Source of the DNA: Strigamia acuminata | Taxonomy: Eukaryota; Arthropoda; Chilopoda; Geophilomorpha; Linotaeniidae | NCBI GenBank assembly: GCA_949358305.1 | Contig: OX442317.1 | Location: 16,674,516 to 16,738,515, forward strand | Direction: 5' to 3' | Length of the DNA: 64,000 bases | Part shown: positions 54,045 to 64,000 of the stretch, one piece after another | Numbering within the stretch: position 1 is the first letter of the stretch | How the letters are laid out: each line of letters starts with the position of its first letter | The notes under the pieces: model-generated | Told to the model about the DNA's origin: nothing | Database searches by the model: none | What the model saw: only the letters and a program-made list of their open reading frames with translations | Position numbers and translations under genes: made by a program

Positions 54045-55395
54045 TCAAATTGTTTCGGGTTTTTCTGGTTGCTCGGTTTGAATGGCTTTGTCAAAAAGAT
54101 CCGGGGGACGACTCAACTTTGGACACGACCCCTAAAAAGAGAAAGAATGAAGGGGGGGGGGAGGAAAAAAAAAAATTAGAAAGAGAAAGAAAGAAAGAGA
54201 TAGATACACTCACGAATCTGGCGATCAACCGCGAACTCCGTTCTTGGTTATGTCGAATTTGCCACTCCTTCCGCAACCGCTCTTTGAGACTTTCCACCAG
54301 CACTTCGAGTGCCTCTATCTTCGCCGCCCGAACCCCCAGCTCCGTTGAATTATTTTTCAACTGCTCCGCATAACCCCCTACATACCGGGCCCACGATACT
54401 CCTTGTCCGGGTGGGTGCATCGCCCACTCCCGCTGCTGCCTTAGGTCTTCTTCGCGACACTTCTTCTGCCTCTCTAGGTCCTTTTTGCGCCACTCCTCCA
54501 ACTGAATTTTTTTTTCTCGCTCCAGTTGCGCGAGACGAAATCGTAATTGATGCTCCTCATATTCCTTATGGTATTTCAATTGTTGTCGGTATTCTTTTTG
54601 GTGCCACGCATCCAGATCTTTCATCCTCTCTGTGATCATCAATTTTTCTTTTTCCTCCAGTTGCCCTCGAAGCGATCCTATCTCTCGCTTCAACTCCCCC
54701 AACTCGTCATCCACGACTCGACGCAACTGTCGCTGCTCCTCTCGTGTTTGTTGAATTTGCGCCAATAGAAACCGCGCGCTCATTGATTCTCCATTTTCTC
54801 GCCCTTCCTCTCCAATCGCGCGTTTCCGTTTCTCTCCAATCGCGCGTTCCCGATCCTCTCCAATCGCGCGTTCCAAATCCTCTCCAATCGCGCGTTCCAG
54901 ATCTTCTCCAATCGCGCGTTTCCGATTCTCCTCAATCGCGAGTTCCCGTTCCATCTCGACATCTTCTCCCATCGCGGGTCGCTCATCTCCTCCTCCTCCC
55001 TCGTTTGGTACTTCCACCTCAACCACCCCAATCTAGAGACACAGACCAGTAGATGGGTAAGTAAGTAAGTAAATGGACGAATTAATGAATCGAGGTGAAC
55101 CAAGGCACGACATTACAGATTCTCACTTCGATTTCGGGTTCCTCTTTAGCACTGCACAACGGTGCGTCGTTGACGTTGGCGGCGGCGGCGGCGACAATAG
55201 TGAGGGTGGCGTCATCGTCCCCTTCCTCGTCATCGACCTGGAAATAATTAATCAATCATATCAGAAAAATATGCACATACGCGCCGTACCACTCCGTTTA
55301 ATAGCCCGGGTTCATAAGGATGTAAACGCGCTTACCACGATAACGGGAATAGGTGGCCATCTTGGTCGCCTCTCTTCTTCACGCTTCGGTTCCAT
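54045..55395 (-). CDS. Gene B, right copy: coiled-coil protein with RAIGED repeats
   Basis: Mirror of the left-arm gene with the same four-exon layout (ATG at 55395, stop at 54045-54047), all introns in phase 0. Differences include PNEGGGG for PYEGGGGG, an IGED for IAED repeat unit, ERQ for KRQ and IRH for IGH. The open frame and splice sites are maintained in both copies, which argues for coding function or very recent duplication. Tail-to-tail with the intact transposase. Confidence 0.72.
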
Positions 55396-55629
55396 CTGAA
55401 AACAGACAATTTCGACACCGCTGAGAGAATAAAACGACGATGGTGGTGGCAACACCAATGTTGGTTTGTTGTGCCACGAGTTTCCGGTTGTCGGGAAAGT
55501 AGGATAGTTGGACCACTCGCTGTGTGACGCCGTCGAGCGAGGGGGCAGCCACACGTGCGCGGCGAACTGAAATGTCGTGACACTACGGCGCTATGACGCG
55601 ATACCTAGTGACATTAATTGCAAACAAAA

Positions 55630-55665
<36 letters not shown>

Positions 55666-55710
55666 ACAACAAACAACAAACAACAACACCGATAACGGCG
55701 ACCTTTTATC

Positions 55711-55784
55711 GTCAGCCCAGGTGGTCGAGTGGGTAGTCACCCGCCTTACGGAGTCGTGGGTCGTGGGTTCGAGTCTCGACTCTC
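55711..55784 (+). tRNA. tRNA-like sequence, right arm (probably a tRNA relic)
   Basis: Mirror of 21750-21823, with two differences near its ends. A-box-like TGGTCGAGTGG and B-box-like GGTTCGAGTCT are identical in both arms. Stem pairing is poor outside the D arm, so it is listed as tRNA-derived rather than a working gene. Confidence 0.4.
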
Positions 55785-56045
55785 CCGAATTTTCGTTTCA
55801 GTCGATCTTCTTCATATCTACGGGATAAATATTCAAAAAAGACGATGTGTACGTGCCATTACACATACTCCCTTCCCCAGGGCCTGTGGGAGGGGGGGGA
55901 GGGGTCGAAAGATTTGATCCCTTTTATTTATTTACTTATTTTTTTTTTGGTTTTATTTAATTTATTTACGTTTTAAACTACTTATTCAGTCGTCGTAACT
56001 AAACGACGAACGGATCTCTTATCTGTTTTGTTTCTCTATGATATT

Positions 56046-56076
<31 letters not shown>

Positions 56077-56528
56077 TTTTTTTTTTTTTTTAAATTTTTG
56101 AAGGGTTCCACCAACGCCACATCCATCTACTATGTCGTACAAGATCGGAAAACCTCCCGGAGCGGTGACGGAAGCGGATAGTCACGGTCACGCAATTAGG
56201 CGCTCGGTCACGCGCGCGATCATTGCGTTTTATCCATTTTTTCACATCTTTTATTCAAATTTAATAAAATGTCACACTGAATCGATCGAATGCATTAGTT
56301 TAATGGACCGAACGAAAATAAAATTATACAAACTTTTTCCATAATTTGAGAAAAAGGAAAGAGAAAAACACATACACACACACACACACACACAGGTGCA
56401 GCGAAGTGAAACAATTGCAAAACAGACAAATAAATAAATAAATGGACGAATGAACCGAATAAATGAATAAACTGAACAGCAAATAAAGTTTTGTTCCTTT
56501 AGGCGCACCCCCTCCCCCCCCCCCCCCC

Positions 56529-57090
56529 CTAATACTCCATCGAACCATCACTATCGTTGATAGTCTTTCCGGCATCCTTTCCCCTCCCGTCGCAATCTTC
56601 TTCTCCATCGCCTTCGCTTTCCTCCTCCTCTTCGATCTTCTCCGGGCGCTCTCGCCACCTCGCTTCCATACCCAACACAACTCTCTCCATTCTTGCCATC
56701 ATCTCCTCGAATCCTTTTGCCACCGTCTTCTCGATCCTCCCCATCCTTTTCATCACCGCCTTCTCAATCTTGTCCGCAACTATTCTTTCCACCTTCCTGG
56801 CACCTGGTGTCCTTGGTGTCAAGAGCGACCTCTGAAAAACGAGGAAAGAGAATTAACGAATACACAAATAAATAGGTGGGCGAAAATTTTGATAGAATAC
56901 TGACCCTTCTTCTTTTTGCGGGAGGGCCCTCTTTCTTCGAATCCACCGAGCGACGTTTATTAGACGCCCCGGAACAAATGATCGTCGACGGCGGCGGGGA
57001 ACAACCGATCGTCGACGGCGGCGACTTATAGTCGACGCACTGCAAAATGGAGACAGGAGACGACATGGTGGATTCCATTTTTTCTTCCAT
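56529..57090 (-). CDS. Gene C, right copy: small basic/acidic helical protein
   Basis: Same two-exon structure and length as the left copy (162 residues). Substitutions include Ser for Leu near the start, Pro for Leu in the RERPEKIEE helix and Cys for Gly in the acidic tail. Between this gene and gene B lie a CA repeat and a C-run. Confidence 0.65.
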
Positions 57091-58409
57091 GAAAAAAAAA
57101 AATAAAAAAAAAAAAAAGTAATAAAGTGAAAACAAAACACGCGGGATTATGGTTTTAATGTCGGGAACCTGGAAATCGAGACGCCATTTTTGTCAACGAA
57201 ACGTTATATTTTATTACGTTTCAATAACGAGAATGGCCACTTTTGACTGACTAAAAAATTGATAAAAACGATAATTTATGACGAAAAGAAAAAGAAAGAA
57301 AAGACGCTATTCCGGTACTGGGAACCGGGAATTCCCGAAAAAAGAGAAAACGAAAACCCCGCGCGAGACGTTAAACTCAATATCGCTTGGTTTCTGTTGG
57401 CGGCGACAACAACAACGTGGGGCGGAAAAATAAAAAATGGCTACGCGCGTGGCTCGCCAAATTCCACGTGGATATGCGTTTGGGCGCGTGTTTGGACGTG
57501 CATTTAGGAGTGCGGGTGGGCGAGTTTTGTGTGTGTATGTATGTGTGTATGTGAATATGTGAAATGGTTAACTTACCTTTTAACGTTCTCACACGGTTGG
57601 TCGACAGTGAGCGAGTGTGAGCAAGTGAGTGGATGAGTCCACGCGACAGATGGCGGCAACGGCCAAACTTATTTATTTATTTTATTTTCTTTTTTTTTTT
57701 CTTTTTCTTTTTCTTTTAATTACTTAATTTATCAATTATTTTAATAATTCACCAATAAATATTTTTTCTTTAATTTTCACCCATTTTATTTTTCAAACAC
57801 ACGCGGTTGTATACACGCGACGCTAGCGACGCGTTTAACCCGGTGTCGGAACCATTAACCACAGCGAAGCAAACGAAGCACCATTGGCTTCCCGGTATCG
57901 CACCTCGACCCGCGCATTTACCGTAAGTAAACAATGGATTGTTTCCGGAGGGAATTTGTCCGAATTGAATCAATTCGGCAATTTATCGATCGAGGGTTTG
58001 AACAATTGTTCGATAGACGAATTTGAGGAGGAGCGAACAAACAAACAAATAATTAGACAGACGGGCGCGATGAAGCGTAGCGAGTGTTTCTCGTCTCCGC
58101 CGTGTTGACGGAACGCGACATATATACCAGATTTCGGCAACAACTGTGGCACAATAACTCGAAAACCAACGTCCAATCTAGCCTGACCGAACAACGCAAA
58201 ACAAAACACTACAAAATAAATCAAAATAACGAACAAATAGACGGTAAATTAAAAAATTCAAAACAGAATTTCCAATTTCAAGTTGTTAAATCGTCCTCGA
58301 TGCAGTGTTATTGCCGACATCGGGTTTATATGTTCCGTCAACATGCATCCCAGCTTCGACTCAGGTTTCTTCTCCGCTTATTTCGTTCAATTTTTATTAT
58401 CTCTTATCT

Positions 58410-58440
<31 letters not shown>

Positions 58441-58463
58441 TTTTTTATATTTTCGTTTCCTAG
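57091..58463. other. Intergenic region between genes C and D, right arm
   Basis: Mirror of 19033-20399. A donor-like GTAAGT at 57923 and the acceptor CCTAG directly before the gene D ATG could define a 5' untranslated intron. It contains TTAACCCGG at 57835, the only CCC-adjacent TTAA in the arm, in the wrong orientation to be the right-hand terminus of an element covering the transposase. Confidence 0.45.
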
Positions 58464-58641
58464 ATGGCAGACAGTGATGATGAACGATCGCGTCGAATCA
58501 GAGGACGGGGTAGGGCGGCGTGGAGGGGTGTCCCCTCGATTAACGAGAGGTGGGCGTCGCCCCTACCCCGCCCTCAGCAGTTCGCACTTAGACGCGACGC
58601 CCAACCGAGGTGAGTAAATTGCAAATTGACACGATTGGTCG

Positions 58642-58676
<35 letters not shown>

Positions 58677-59092
58677 TATTTATTCTTTGTTGCAGCCTTC
58701 TGCCACCACCACAGCCGCCGATAATGCAACATCGAATTGCGGCGCTTCGTGCGTCGGCGGAGGCAGGAGAACGCGCGCTTGCAACTGCGCGCGCGATTGG
58801 GTCGGTCGAGTTCGCCGCCCAAGTGGAGGACCCGGCGTTGTCCTTGATCATGGTGGCCACGGCGGCTGCCGCAGCGGCAATGACTCTGTCGCAGTCGATT
58901 AGAGCGACACGGGAGTCGGTGGCGGCGGTGGCAGGGGTCGTCGCGTCGGCCAACGGCACTGACCCCAACGTCGTGGCCGCCATTGAAGAGGCTGTCGATG
59001 CCGCCGTAGCCTCATGTGAAGCAGCCGAGGAGGTGCGACGGGCAACTCTGTTCGCGGCCGAGATGGCAACTCGTCACTTCAATTTTATTTAA
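58464..59092 (+). CDS. Gene D, right copy: Arg-rich/Ala-rich protein, uninterrupted
   Basis: Exons 58464-58609 and 58696-59092 with a phase-2 GT-AG intron (GTGAGT donor, TTGCAG acceptor, containing (GATT)n) encode 180 residues. The first 50 residues are Arg/Pro-rich with an RGRGR run, suggesting nucleic-acid binding. A PPPQPP linker follows. From about residue 60 the protein is mostly Ala-rich helix (VATAAAAAAMTLSQ, then VAAIEEAVDAAVASCEAAEE). No family recognised. The left copy carries gypsy2 in this intron. Confidence 0.68.
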
Positions 59093-59132
<40 letters not shown>

Positions 59133-59645
59133 TCTCAATTTTTAAATTTTAAATTTTCCATGTTCACTCATTTGTAATTTTCCATTTTCCATGTTAATTT
59201 TTAATTTTTTTTTTTTTTTTTTTTTTTTGTAAACAACTCGTTTTTATATATATATATATATTTCTTTATTTTTTTTGTGAATAAATCATTTTTAATTTTT
59301 CAAATCGTTTTCAATTTTAATTTTAGTTTTCATAATCATATTTAATCATTAAAACTCGTTTGTAATTAACATGCACATGTTAAATTATCTATCGATTATT
59401 TTTTTAAATCAATATTGTTAAAATTCAGCATTAAATAAACAAACATAACATAACATCTTTTATACCAGACTAGTCGAGATTCAAACAAACAAACACGCAA
59501 ATATTAAATGCTACCACACCAAAACTAAAATAAAACTGCAAGTTGTAAACTCAGAAAAATATAAATTATTATTTTTTATCAGAAGTATTAAATATAAGCA
59601 AAAAAAAAATTAGTTTCGATCCGGAAAACTGTTTGAAATCTAATA

Positions 59646-59688
<43 letters not shown>

Positions 59689-60392
59689 AAGCACAAAAAG
59701 AAATAAAATCGGTGTGTTTTAAACGCAGAACCATGCTTGATTGTTAAAAAGAACAACACCGTAATCAAAAACAACACCAAGAACACCGAAATTATTGTCA
59801 GATTAGTAATTCGCTGTGAATGACCGTTGATTGTTTTGGAACGCTGTCCGCAATTTTTAGCGTTTCTCCGCGCGGACGTGAAGAGGGCGCCACTCGTGTG
59901 ACCGAAACAACGACACCAAACACACTGACGTCGAGAATTCGAGTAGCTTCGCTGTTTTGTCAGAGTCCACTCGAACCAGACTCGACGTGGACGAGGCTGC
60001 CACATTCCACGTGTGCGAGAGAAGACATCGTTGTGATTGGGGGTGCCGAAAAATGATGCGCTCGAACAACGAACAACACGATTGCGTCGCTATCAAACAC
60101 CGACGTGCCCATTTGTCTGTAAAAAAAAAAAAACTGACAATCAATCAAACGAACCCAATTATCGCGATCTATTCCAACATCGAACCTGGTTTTGATTTTA
60201 AAACTCAAAAACAAAAACCTTTATAAATCAAACCACCTGCAAGACTTTTTTATTTTTGAGGTTTGACGTTGAAATAAATCATTATCATTTATAAAAATAA
60301 AAATAATATTGAACGAGTTTTAAAGGAGTGAAATAAATTAAAATTAAATTTAAAACATGTATTCGTACATTTGAGGAGCAGATTAGGCGAAT
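59093..60392. other. AT-rich region with a possible finger-encoding exon
   Basis: Poly-A/poly-T runs at 59100-59127, 59206-59228 and 59650-59687 flank otherwise unassigned sequence. The arm similarity ends at 59468. At about 59952-60119 an acceptor TTTTGTCAG, an open stretch with clustered Cys/His (FHVCERRHRCDWGC, then HDC and H-x3-H) and a GTAAAA donor could form one exon of an unrecognised gene. Nothing else is supported. Confidence 0.35.
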
Positions 60393-61347
60393 TCACTTTT
60401 TCTTTCCGGCGCTCGACTTTCCCTTTCCTTTCCTCTTTCTCTTGCTCCTTGCCCGTTTCTCTTTCTCCTTCCTCGCCAGTTTCTTTTCTTCGTCTTCGTC
60501 CTCATCACTTTCCGCATCGTCCTCAAATTCAGAGTTTCTGTAATCTTCGTCGTCTTCTTTTTCCTCTTCACACCTTTCACCTGTTTCACGCTCTTCTTCC
60601 CGGCGTCTCTCTTCTCCACACCCCTCTCCTTCGTCGACAACAAACCTCTCCTTCATCAGCACCTCATCACCGAACGAGAAATCTTTATTCTGCAAATAAA
60701 ACGGGAAAATCAATATCTGAAAAGTGTCGACGTAGACGCGCGCGGTAGATTCACTCACCAACATGTCGTTCCATTGGTTTAACATCCCCAGCATCCGGAG
60801 TAAGTGGGTCTCGATGTCGGGATGGTTCCAATACTAAAAAAAAATAAAAAATAAAAAAAATATATACATAAATAAATAAATAAAAATAAAAATAAAAATA
60901 AAAATATATATACTTGTTCCGCCTGAACCTGAGCCCGTATCGTAAAGAGCAGGAGAGTAAGCGAATGAATGGAGAACCGCATGCTCCCGTCGCGAAAGAT
61001 TTTCATTTCGTGGTTATCGTCCCAATAGTTGGGATCGTTGTTGGGTCCGCTGCCCCCTTCCGCAACGGGAACCACCTTCGATCGCAACACCCGTTCCTCT
61101 TCCTGCGCATCGCCTCGTTGAAAAGATGATGAACGTGACGCCGAATCACCGTCGTTGTCGTCGTCGTCGTTGTCTCCGACGCGCTCTCCCTCTCCCTCTC
61201 CCATCCCCGGTGCCCATGCAATGCGATATCTGTGTTTGACCAACCAGTGGTCCTCTAGTCGGTCAACCACAGGCCTCGCAATGCAGAATGGGCACCGTTT
61301 CAGGGCCTTGTGCATTTTTTTCAACTTCTAGGAAACAGAGGAAAAAA

Positions 61348-61378
<31 letters not shown>

Positions 61379-61747
61379 AACGAATCGACTAATTGATTAA
61401 ATACCCACCGGCAACAGGAGATCGGGTCTACGCGAATAGTCCCGCAGATGTTTCCTGACTCTCTTAGAGATTTCATCCTCGCGCTTAACTGCGTCTAGGT
61501 GGTGATGTTGGCGCCAATGGCGGTATGCGTCCTCGCTAAAATACCCGTATTTCGACACCCCTAAGGTACGCGGGAGAGGAAAGGAAAAAAAAAAATAAAA
61601 AAAAAAATAAAAATTAGACAAAAAATAAACAAACAAATAAACAAATGTATGTTTCTCATTACCCGGTTGTTTGGCGCACAGAGCACAATAAAACGACTTC
61701 CCGCCCTCTGTCTGGAGTGTTTGACTCCATTGGTCAATCGACCATTT
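60393..61747 (-). CDS. Gene I: two-finger protein with acidic/basic tail, 5' end missing
   Basis: Exons, from 5' on minus: about 61747-61663 (partial), 61560-61409, 61327-60914, 60833-60759 and 60689-60393, joined by GT-AG introns without a frame break. Finger 1 is split by an intron: YCALC, then H-x3-H in RHWRQHHH. Finger 2 is CPFC-x11-H-x4-H (DHWLVKH). A Gly/Glu/Asp-rich stretch follows, then a helical part (TLLLFTIRAQ) and an acidic run changing to a Lys/Arg-rich C-terminus. The frame has stops directly upstream of 61748, where a putative gypsy4 LTR begins, so the first exon(s) were probably separated by that insertion. Same style as genes G and H. Confidence 0.62.
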
Positions 61748-61886
61748 TGTTTATTATGACGCGCTGTTCTCAGCGCCACCTATTTTTACCTTTATGAATA
61801 AATTAGTTATGTTAATTTACCTATCCGTGATGGTTGTTCCTTGCGTACTCCATATACAATCATCTTTCATCAGCTCGAAGAACACA
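61748..61886 (+). repeat. Putative gypsy4 5' LTR
   Basis: TGTTTATTATGACG at 61748 to GAAGAACACA at 61886, 139 bp with TG...CA ends, followed four bases later by TGGCGACGAG, a plausible primer site. The left border coincides with the break in gene I. The second LTR is outside the window, so the borders are inferred. Confidence 0.4.
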
Positions 61887-62080
61887 ATATTGGCGACGAG
61901 AAAGTGATAATCTTCAACAATCCACGGTATCAAATGAAAAATTGTGAACTTTTTGAACTTTTTTGAACTTTTTGCTGACTTTTCGGACCGCCGCTGACCA
62001 CGCGTCGTCACGTTAGGCCTAGTTGCTAGTCCCCGATCTCTTCGTGTTTGTGCTTACTTTTAGCGAATTTTGTTATCAAA

Positions 62081-64000
62081 ATGTCGTCGCTCAAAGGCTC
62101 GCCAAAAGAATATGACCCGGCGGACGACTGGGAATTGTATTGCTTGAGAATGGATAGCATTTTCAAATGCAACAAAATCGTCGACGATGAAGAGCAGGTG
62201 CATACGCTTTTGTCCTATGTCGGTATGCCCACCTTCAAGCAGATGGTCGCGCTTGCAGAACCGAAAAAACCAGCCGAATTGAAGTATGCAGACTTGGTTG
62301 CTCTGATGCAAAAGACGTCGCGCGCGAAGCCGCTCGTGCTCGCCGAGATTCGACGTTTTCATCACCGCGATCGAGCTCAAGGAGAAACGGTGCTGGAATA
62401 CGCGATTGCTCTTCAAGAATTGGCGCAAAATTGCAAATTCGCCAACAAGTCCGATGAACTGCGTAATCGCTTTCTTTGCGGCTTGAAGAACGAGCAAATC
62501 CAGCAGGCGCTGACGTTAAAAGAAAATCTGACTTTCGATGCAGCCGTTGAGTTCGCAGCATCCGCTGAAGTTAATTGCAAAGAATTTTCTGATATTGCAG
62601 CCAAACCAGCGTCCGCCGTTACAGTCCACAAGATGAACGAATCGAAACCACGTTACGATGGGAGGAGAAGAGGTGGAAAACAACACACGAAAGGCACCAA
62701 TGTGTTCCCCAACCAGCAGCAGCCATCCAACAAGAAAGGAAATGTGCATGCGTGTTCGGCGTGTGGTAAAAATAACCATTCTCGAGATTCGTGTCGCTTT
62801 AAGGACGCCAAATGCCACGGTTGTGGCAAGACGGGCCATATTCGTCCAGTTTGCCGTGCACCGACGCAGAACCACGCTTCGACTCACTCAGTAGGCGTGT
62901 TGGACGATCTGACGTTTTATCGCGTCCAAACTCATCAAACTCAGGTGGTAAATTCTGTCCATTTGCCACGAGTGCAGCCAGTCTTCGTCACCGTGCGTAT
63001 CGACGGTGTAGACTTGGAAATGGAGTTGGATACGGGTGCAAGCGCAACTATAATTAATTTAGACACTTACTTACAATATTTCTCTCGTTTCCCATTACAG
63101 ACCATTCCGTGCGGCATGACAACGTACACTGGACACAAGATTCCGATGGAAGGCATAATTGAAGTTCCAGTCGTCTTCAAGAAGCGCAATTTCCTCCTGC
63201 CGCTTTGCATCGCACGGGATGGTCCTGTACCGCTGTTGGGACGAGGCTGGCTCGCCATGTTTGGTTTGCTGTCAAAAACAGCAGAGGCCGTTGGCGCAAC
63301 GATAAACAAAGTGGACGCGATCGCTCCCGGAGCCGCTGTCCTCGATGCCGCCACACAGAGAGAATTGGACGCTGTATTGCTAAAACACGATCGCGTGTTC
63401 CGAGACGAAATCGGCTGTCTAAACACGTCGCAAGCGCATATCGACATCGATCCTGCCGTGCAGCCCATCTTCTTGAAGGCGTACCCAGTCCCCATCGCCA
63501 TGAAGTCGCTCGTCGAGGCCGAATTGGAGAGACTCCAGTCGCTCGGCATAATAACACCGGTCGCGTCATCGCGCTGGGCGACGCCAGTGATGCACGTCAA
63601 GAAGTCGGACGGAACGATAAAGTTAGCTGGTTGTTATAACAGGACAATCAACAAGGCGATTTTGCCAAATTCCTATCCGCTTCCGCTGTTTGCCGACATC
63701 ACCACTAAGTTGTCCGGGGGGGAAACTTATTCCATTCTGGACATGACCTCCGCATACAACCAAATCGAATTAGATCCTGAATCCCAATTATGTTGCACTA
63801 TTAACACTCATTTAGGTCTTTTCAGGGTCAACCGGCTGTTTTATGGAATCTCGTCCGCCCCAGCTATTTTCCAGAGGGAGATGGACATTCTCACGGCAAA
63901 GATCGAAAGCACGCAACCGTTTATTGACGATTCGGCGCTGACTGGCGCAACTAATGCAGTTCATTTAAAAAACTTGGACAAGTTTCTGCATACTGCTACG
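62081..64000 (+). CDS. gag-pol: gypsy4 Gag-Pol, C-terminus beyond the right edge
   Basis: 640 codons without a stop from the ATG at 62081. The Gag capsid-like region is at residues 15-180. Two CCHC knuckles, CSACGKNNHSRDSC and CHGCGKTGHIRPVC, are near residues 227-263. The protease has ELDTGASATII near residue 315. RT blocks WATPVMHVKKSDGTIKL, LDMTSAYNQ and RLFYGISSAPAIFQ follow. The catalytic box reads FIDD rather than YLDD, and the usual GDY after the first block reads GCY. The catalytic Asp residues are kept. Fusion without stop or frameshift differs from the other gypsy elements here. Confidence 0.85.
   Translation, partial: MSSLKGSPKEYDPADDWELYCLRMDSIFKCNKIVDDEEQVHTLLSYVGMPTFKQMVALAEPKKPAELKYADLVALMQKTSRAKPLVLAEIRRFHHRDRAQGETVLEYAIALQELAQNCKFANKSDELRNRFLCGLKNEQIQQALTLKENLTFDAAVEFAASAEVNCKEFSDIAAKPASAVTVHKMNESKPRYDGRRRGGKQHTKGTNVFPNQQQPSNKKGNVHACSACGKNNHSRDSCRFKDAKCHGCGKTGHIRPVCRAPTQNHASTHSVGVLDDLTFYRVQTHQTQVVNSVHLPRVQPVFVTVRIDGVDLEMELDTGASATIINLDTYLQYFSRFPLQTIPCGMTTYTGHKIPMEGIIEVPVVFKKRNFLLPLCIARDGPVPLLGRGWLAMFGLLSKTAEAVGATINKVDAIAPGAAVLDAATQRELDAVLLKHDRVFRDEIGCLNTSQAHIDIDPAVQPIFLKAYPVPIAMKSLVEAELERLQSLGIITPVASSRWATPVMHVKKSDGTIKLAGCYNRTINKAILPNSYPLPLFADITTKLSGGETYSILDMTSAYNQIELDPESQLCCTINTHLGLFRVNRLFYGISSAPAIFQREMDILTAKIESTQPFIDDSALTGATNAVHLKNLDKFLHTAT

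Larger units (their letters stand above)
50866..59468. repeat. Right arm of the large inverted duplication
   Basis: Mirror of 11422-26678 without gypsy2. Transposase spans have identical length in both arms, and most differences are single bases or microsatellite lengths. The near-identity implies recent duplication or ongoing gene conversion. This arm keeps the uninterrupted versions of transposase and gene D. Confidence 0.95.
61748..64000 (+). mobile_element. Ty3/gypsy element (gypsy4), 3' part beyond the window
   Basis: 5' LTR candidate, leader (61887-62080) and a Gag-Pol ORF on plus that is still open at the right edge after RT. Unlike gypsy1 and gypsy2, gag and pol are fused in one frame. 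Confidence 0.8.

Noticed and set aside
57835-57850. TTAACCCGG as a terminus of the transposase-bearing element
   Set aside because: It faces rightwards, lies between genes C and D, and has no partner GGGTTAA placed to enclose the transposase.
58084-58617. 177-codon ORF overlapping gene D exon 1
   Set aside because: It runs through a TTTA microsatellite and reads gene D exon 1 in another frame. The two-exon gene D model is better supported.

Overview
This is a piece of an animal nuclear genome, probably an arthropod or another small ecdysozoan. The evidence is short spliced introns (about 60-100 bp, GT-AG), metazoan-type Ty3/gypsy and Ty1/copia elements with tRNA-Gln and initiator-tRNA-Met primer sites, a spliced piggyBac transposase, and abundant AT-rich microsatellites. 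The species cannot be fixed from the sequence. Nearly everything recognisable belongs to mobile elements or to a gene cluster linked to one of them.

Layout. Positions 1-1336 hold an unrecognised Cys-rich ORF (minus) that runs off the left edge. 2160-11418 is a gypsy element on the minus strand (gag, pol, tRNA-Gln primer site, a 1.76-kb 5' LTR; gypsy1). 11422-26678 is one arm of a large inverted duplication, interrupted by a complete young gypsy element (gypsy2, 12220-18800). 26679-30140 is a truncated gypsy (gypsy3). 30500-33330 is a foldback-like palindrome of hairpin-forming satellite repeats. 33348-41288 holds two CpG-rich short terminal-inverted-repeat elements, one split by a pristine copia element (33465-40109, identical LTRs, TSD CAGTG). 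41566-50335 carries at least three spliced plus-strand genes (E, G, H). 50866-59468 is the second inverted arm. 60393-61747 is the 3' part of another spliced gene (I, minus), apparently cut by gypsy4, whose single gag-pol ORF runs off the right edge.

The two arms are about 8.6 kb each (without gypsy2), very similar by eye, and carry the same four genes in mirror order: a piggyBac transposase, a coiled-coil protein (B), a small basic/acidic helix protein (C) and an Arg/Ala-rich protein (D), plus a tRNA-like sequence. The right-arm transposase is a clean six-exon gene with the three expected Asp residues and a Cys-rich C-terminus. The left copy has lost an intron donor.

Most interesting hypothesis: transposase, B, C, D, the neighbouring genes E, G, H and perhaps I are cargo of one large, previously undescribed piggyBac-family element of about 20 kb. 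These genes share compact introns, acidic low-complexity segments and helical or Cys/His-finger modules, and gene H adds a PHD-type finger and an RTC4-like C-terminus. Element ends (TTAA plus terminal repeats) were not identified, so this remains an inference.

Other signals: a textbook -1 frameshift site at the gypsy1 gag stop, in-frame UGA readthrough between gag and pol in gypsy2, and insertion of gypsy2 only 12 bases from a splice acceptor.
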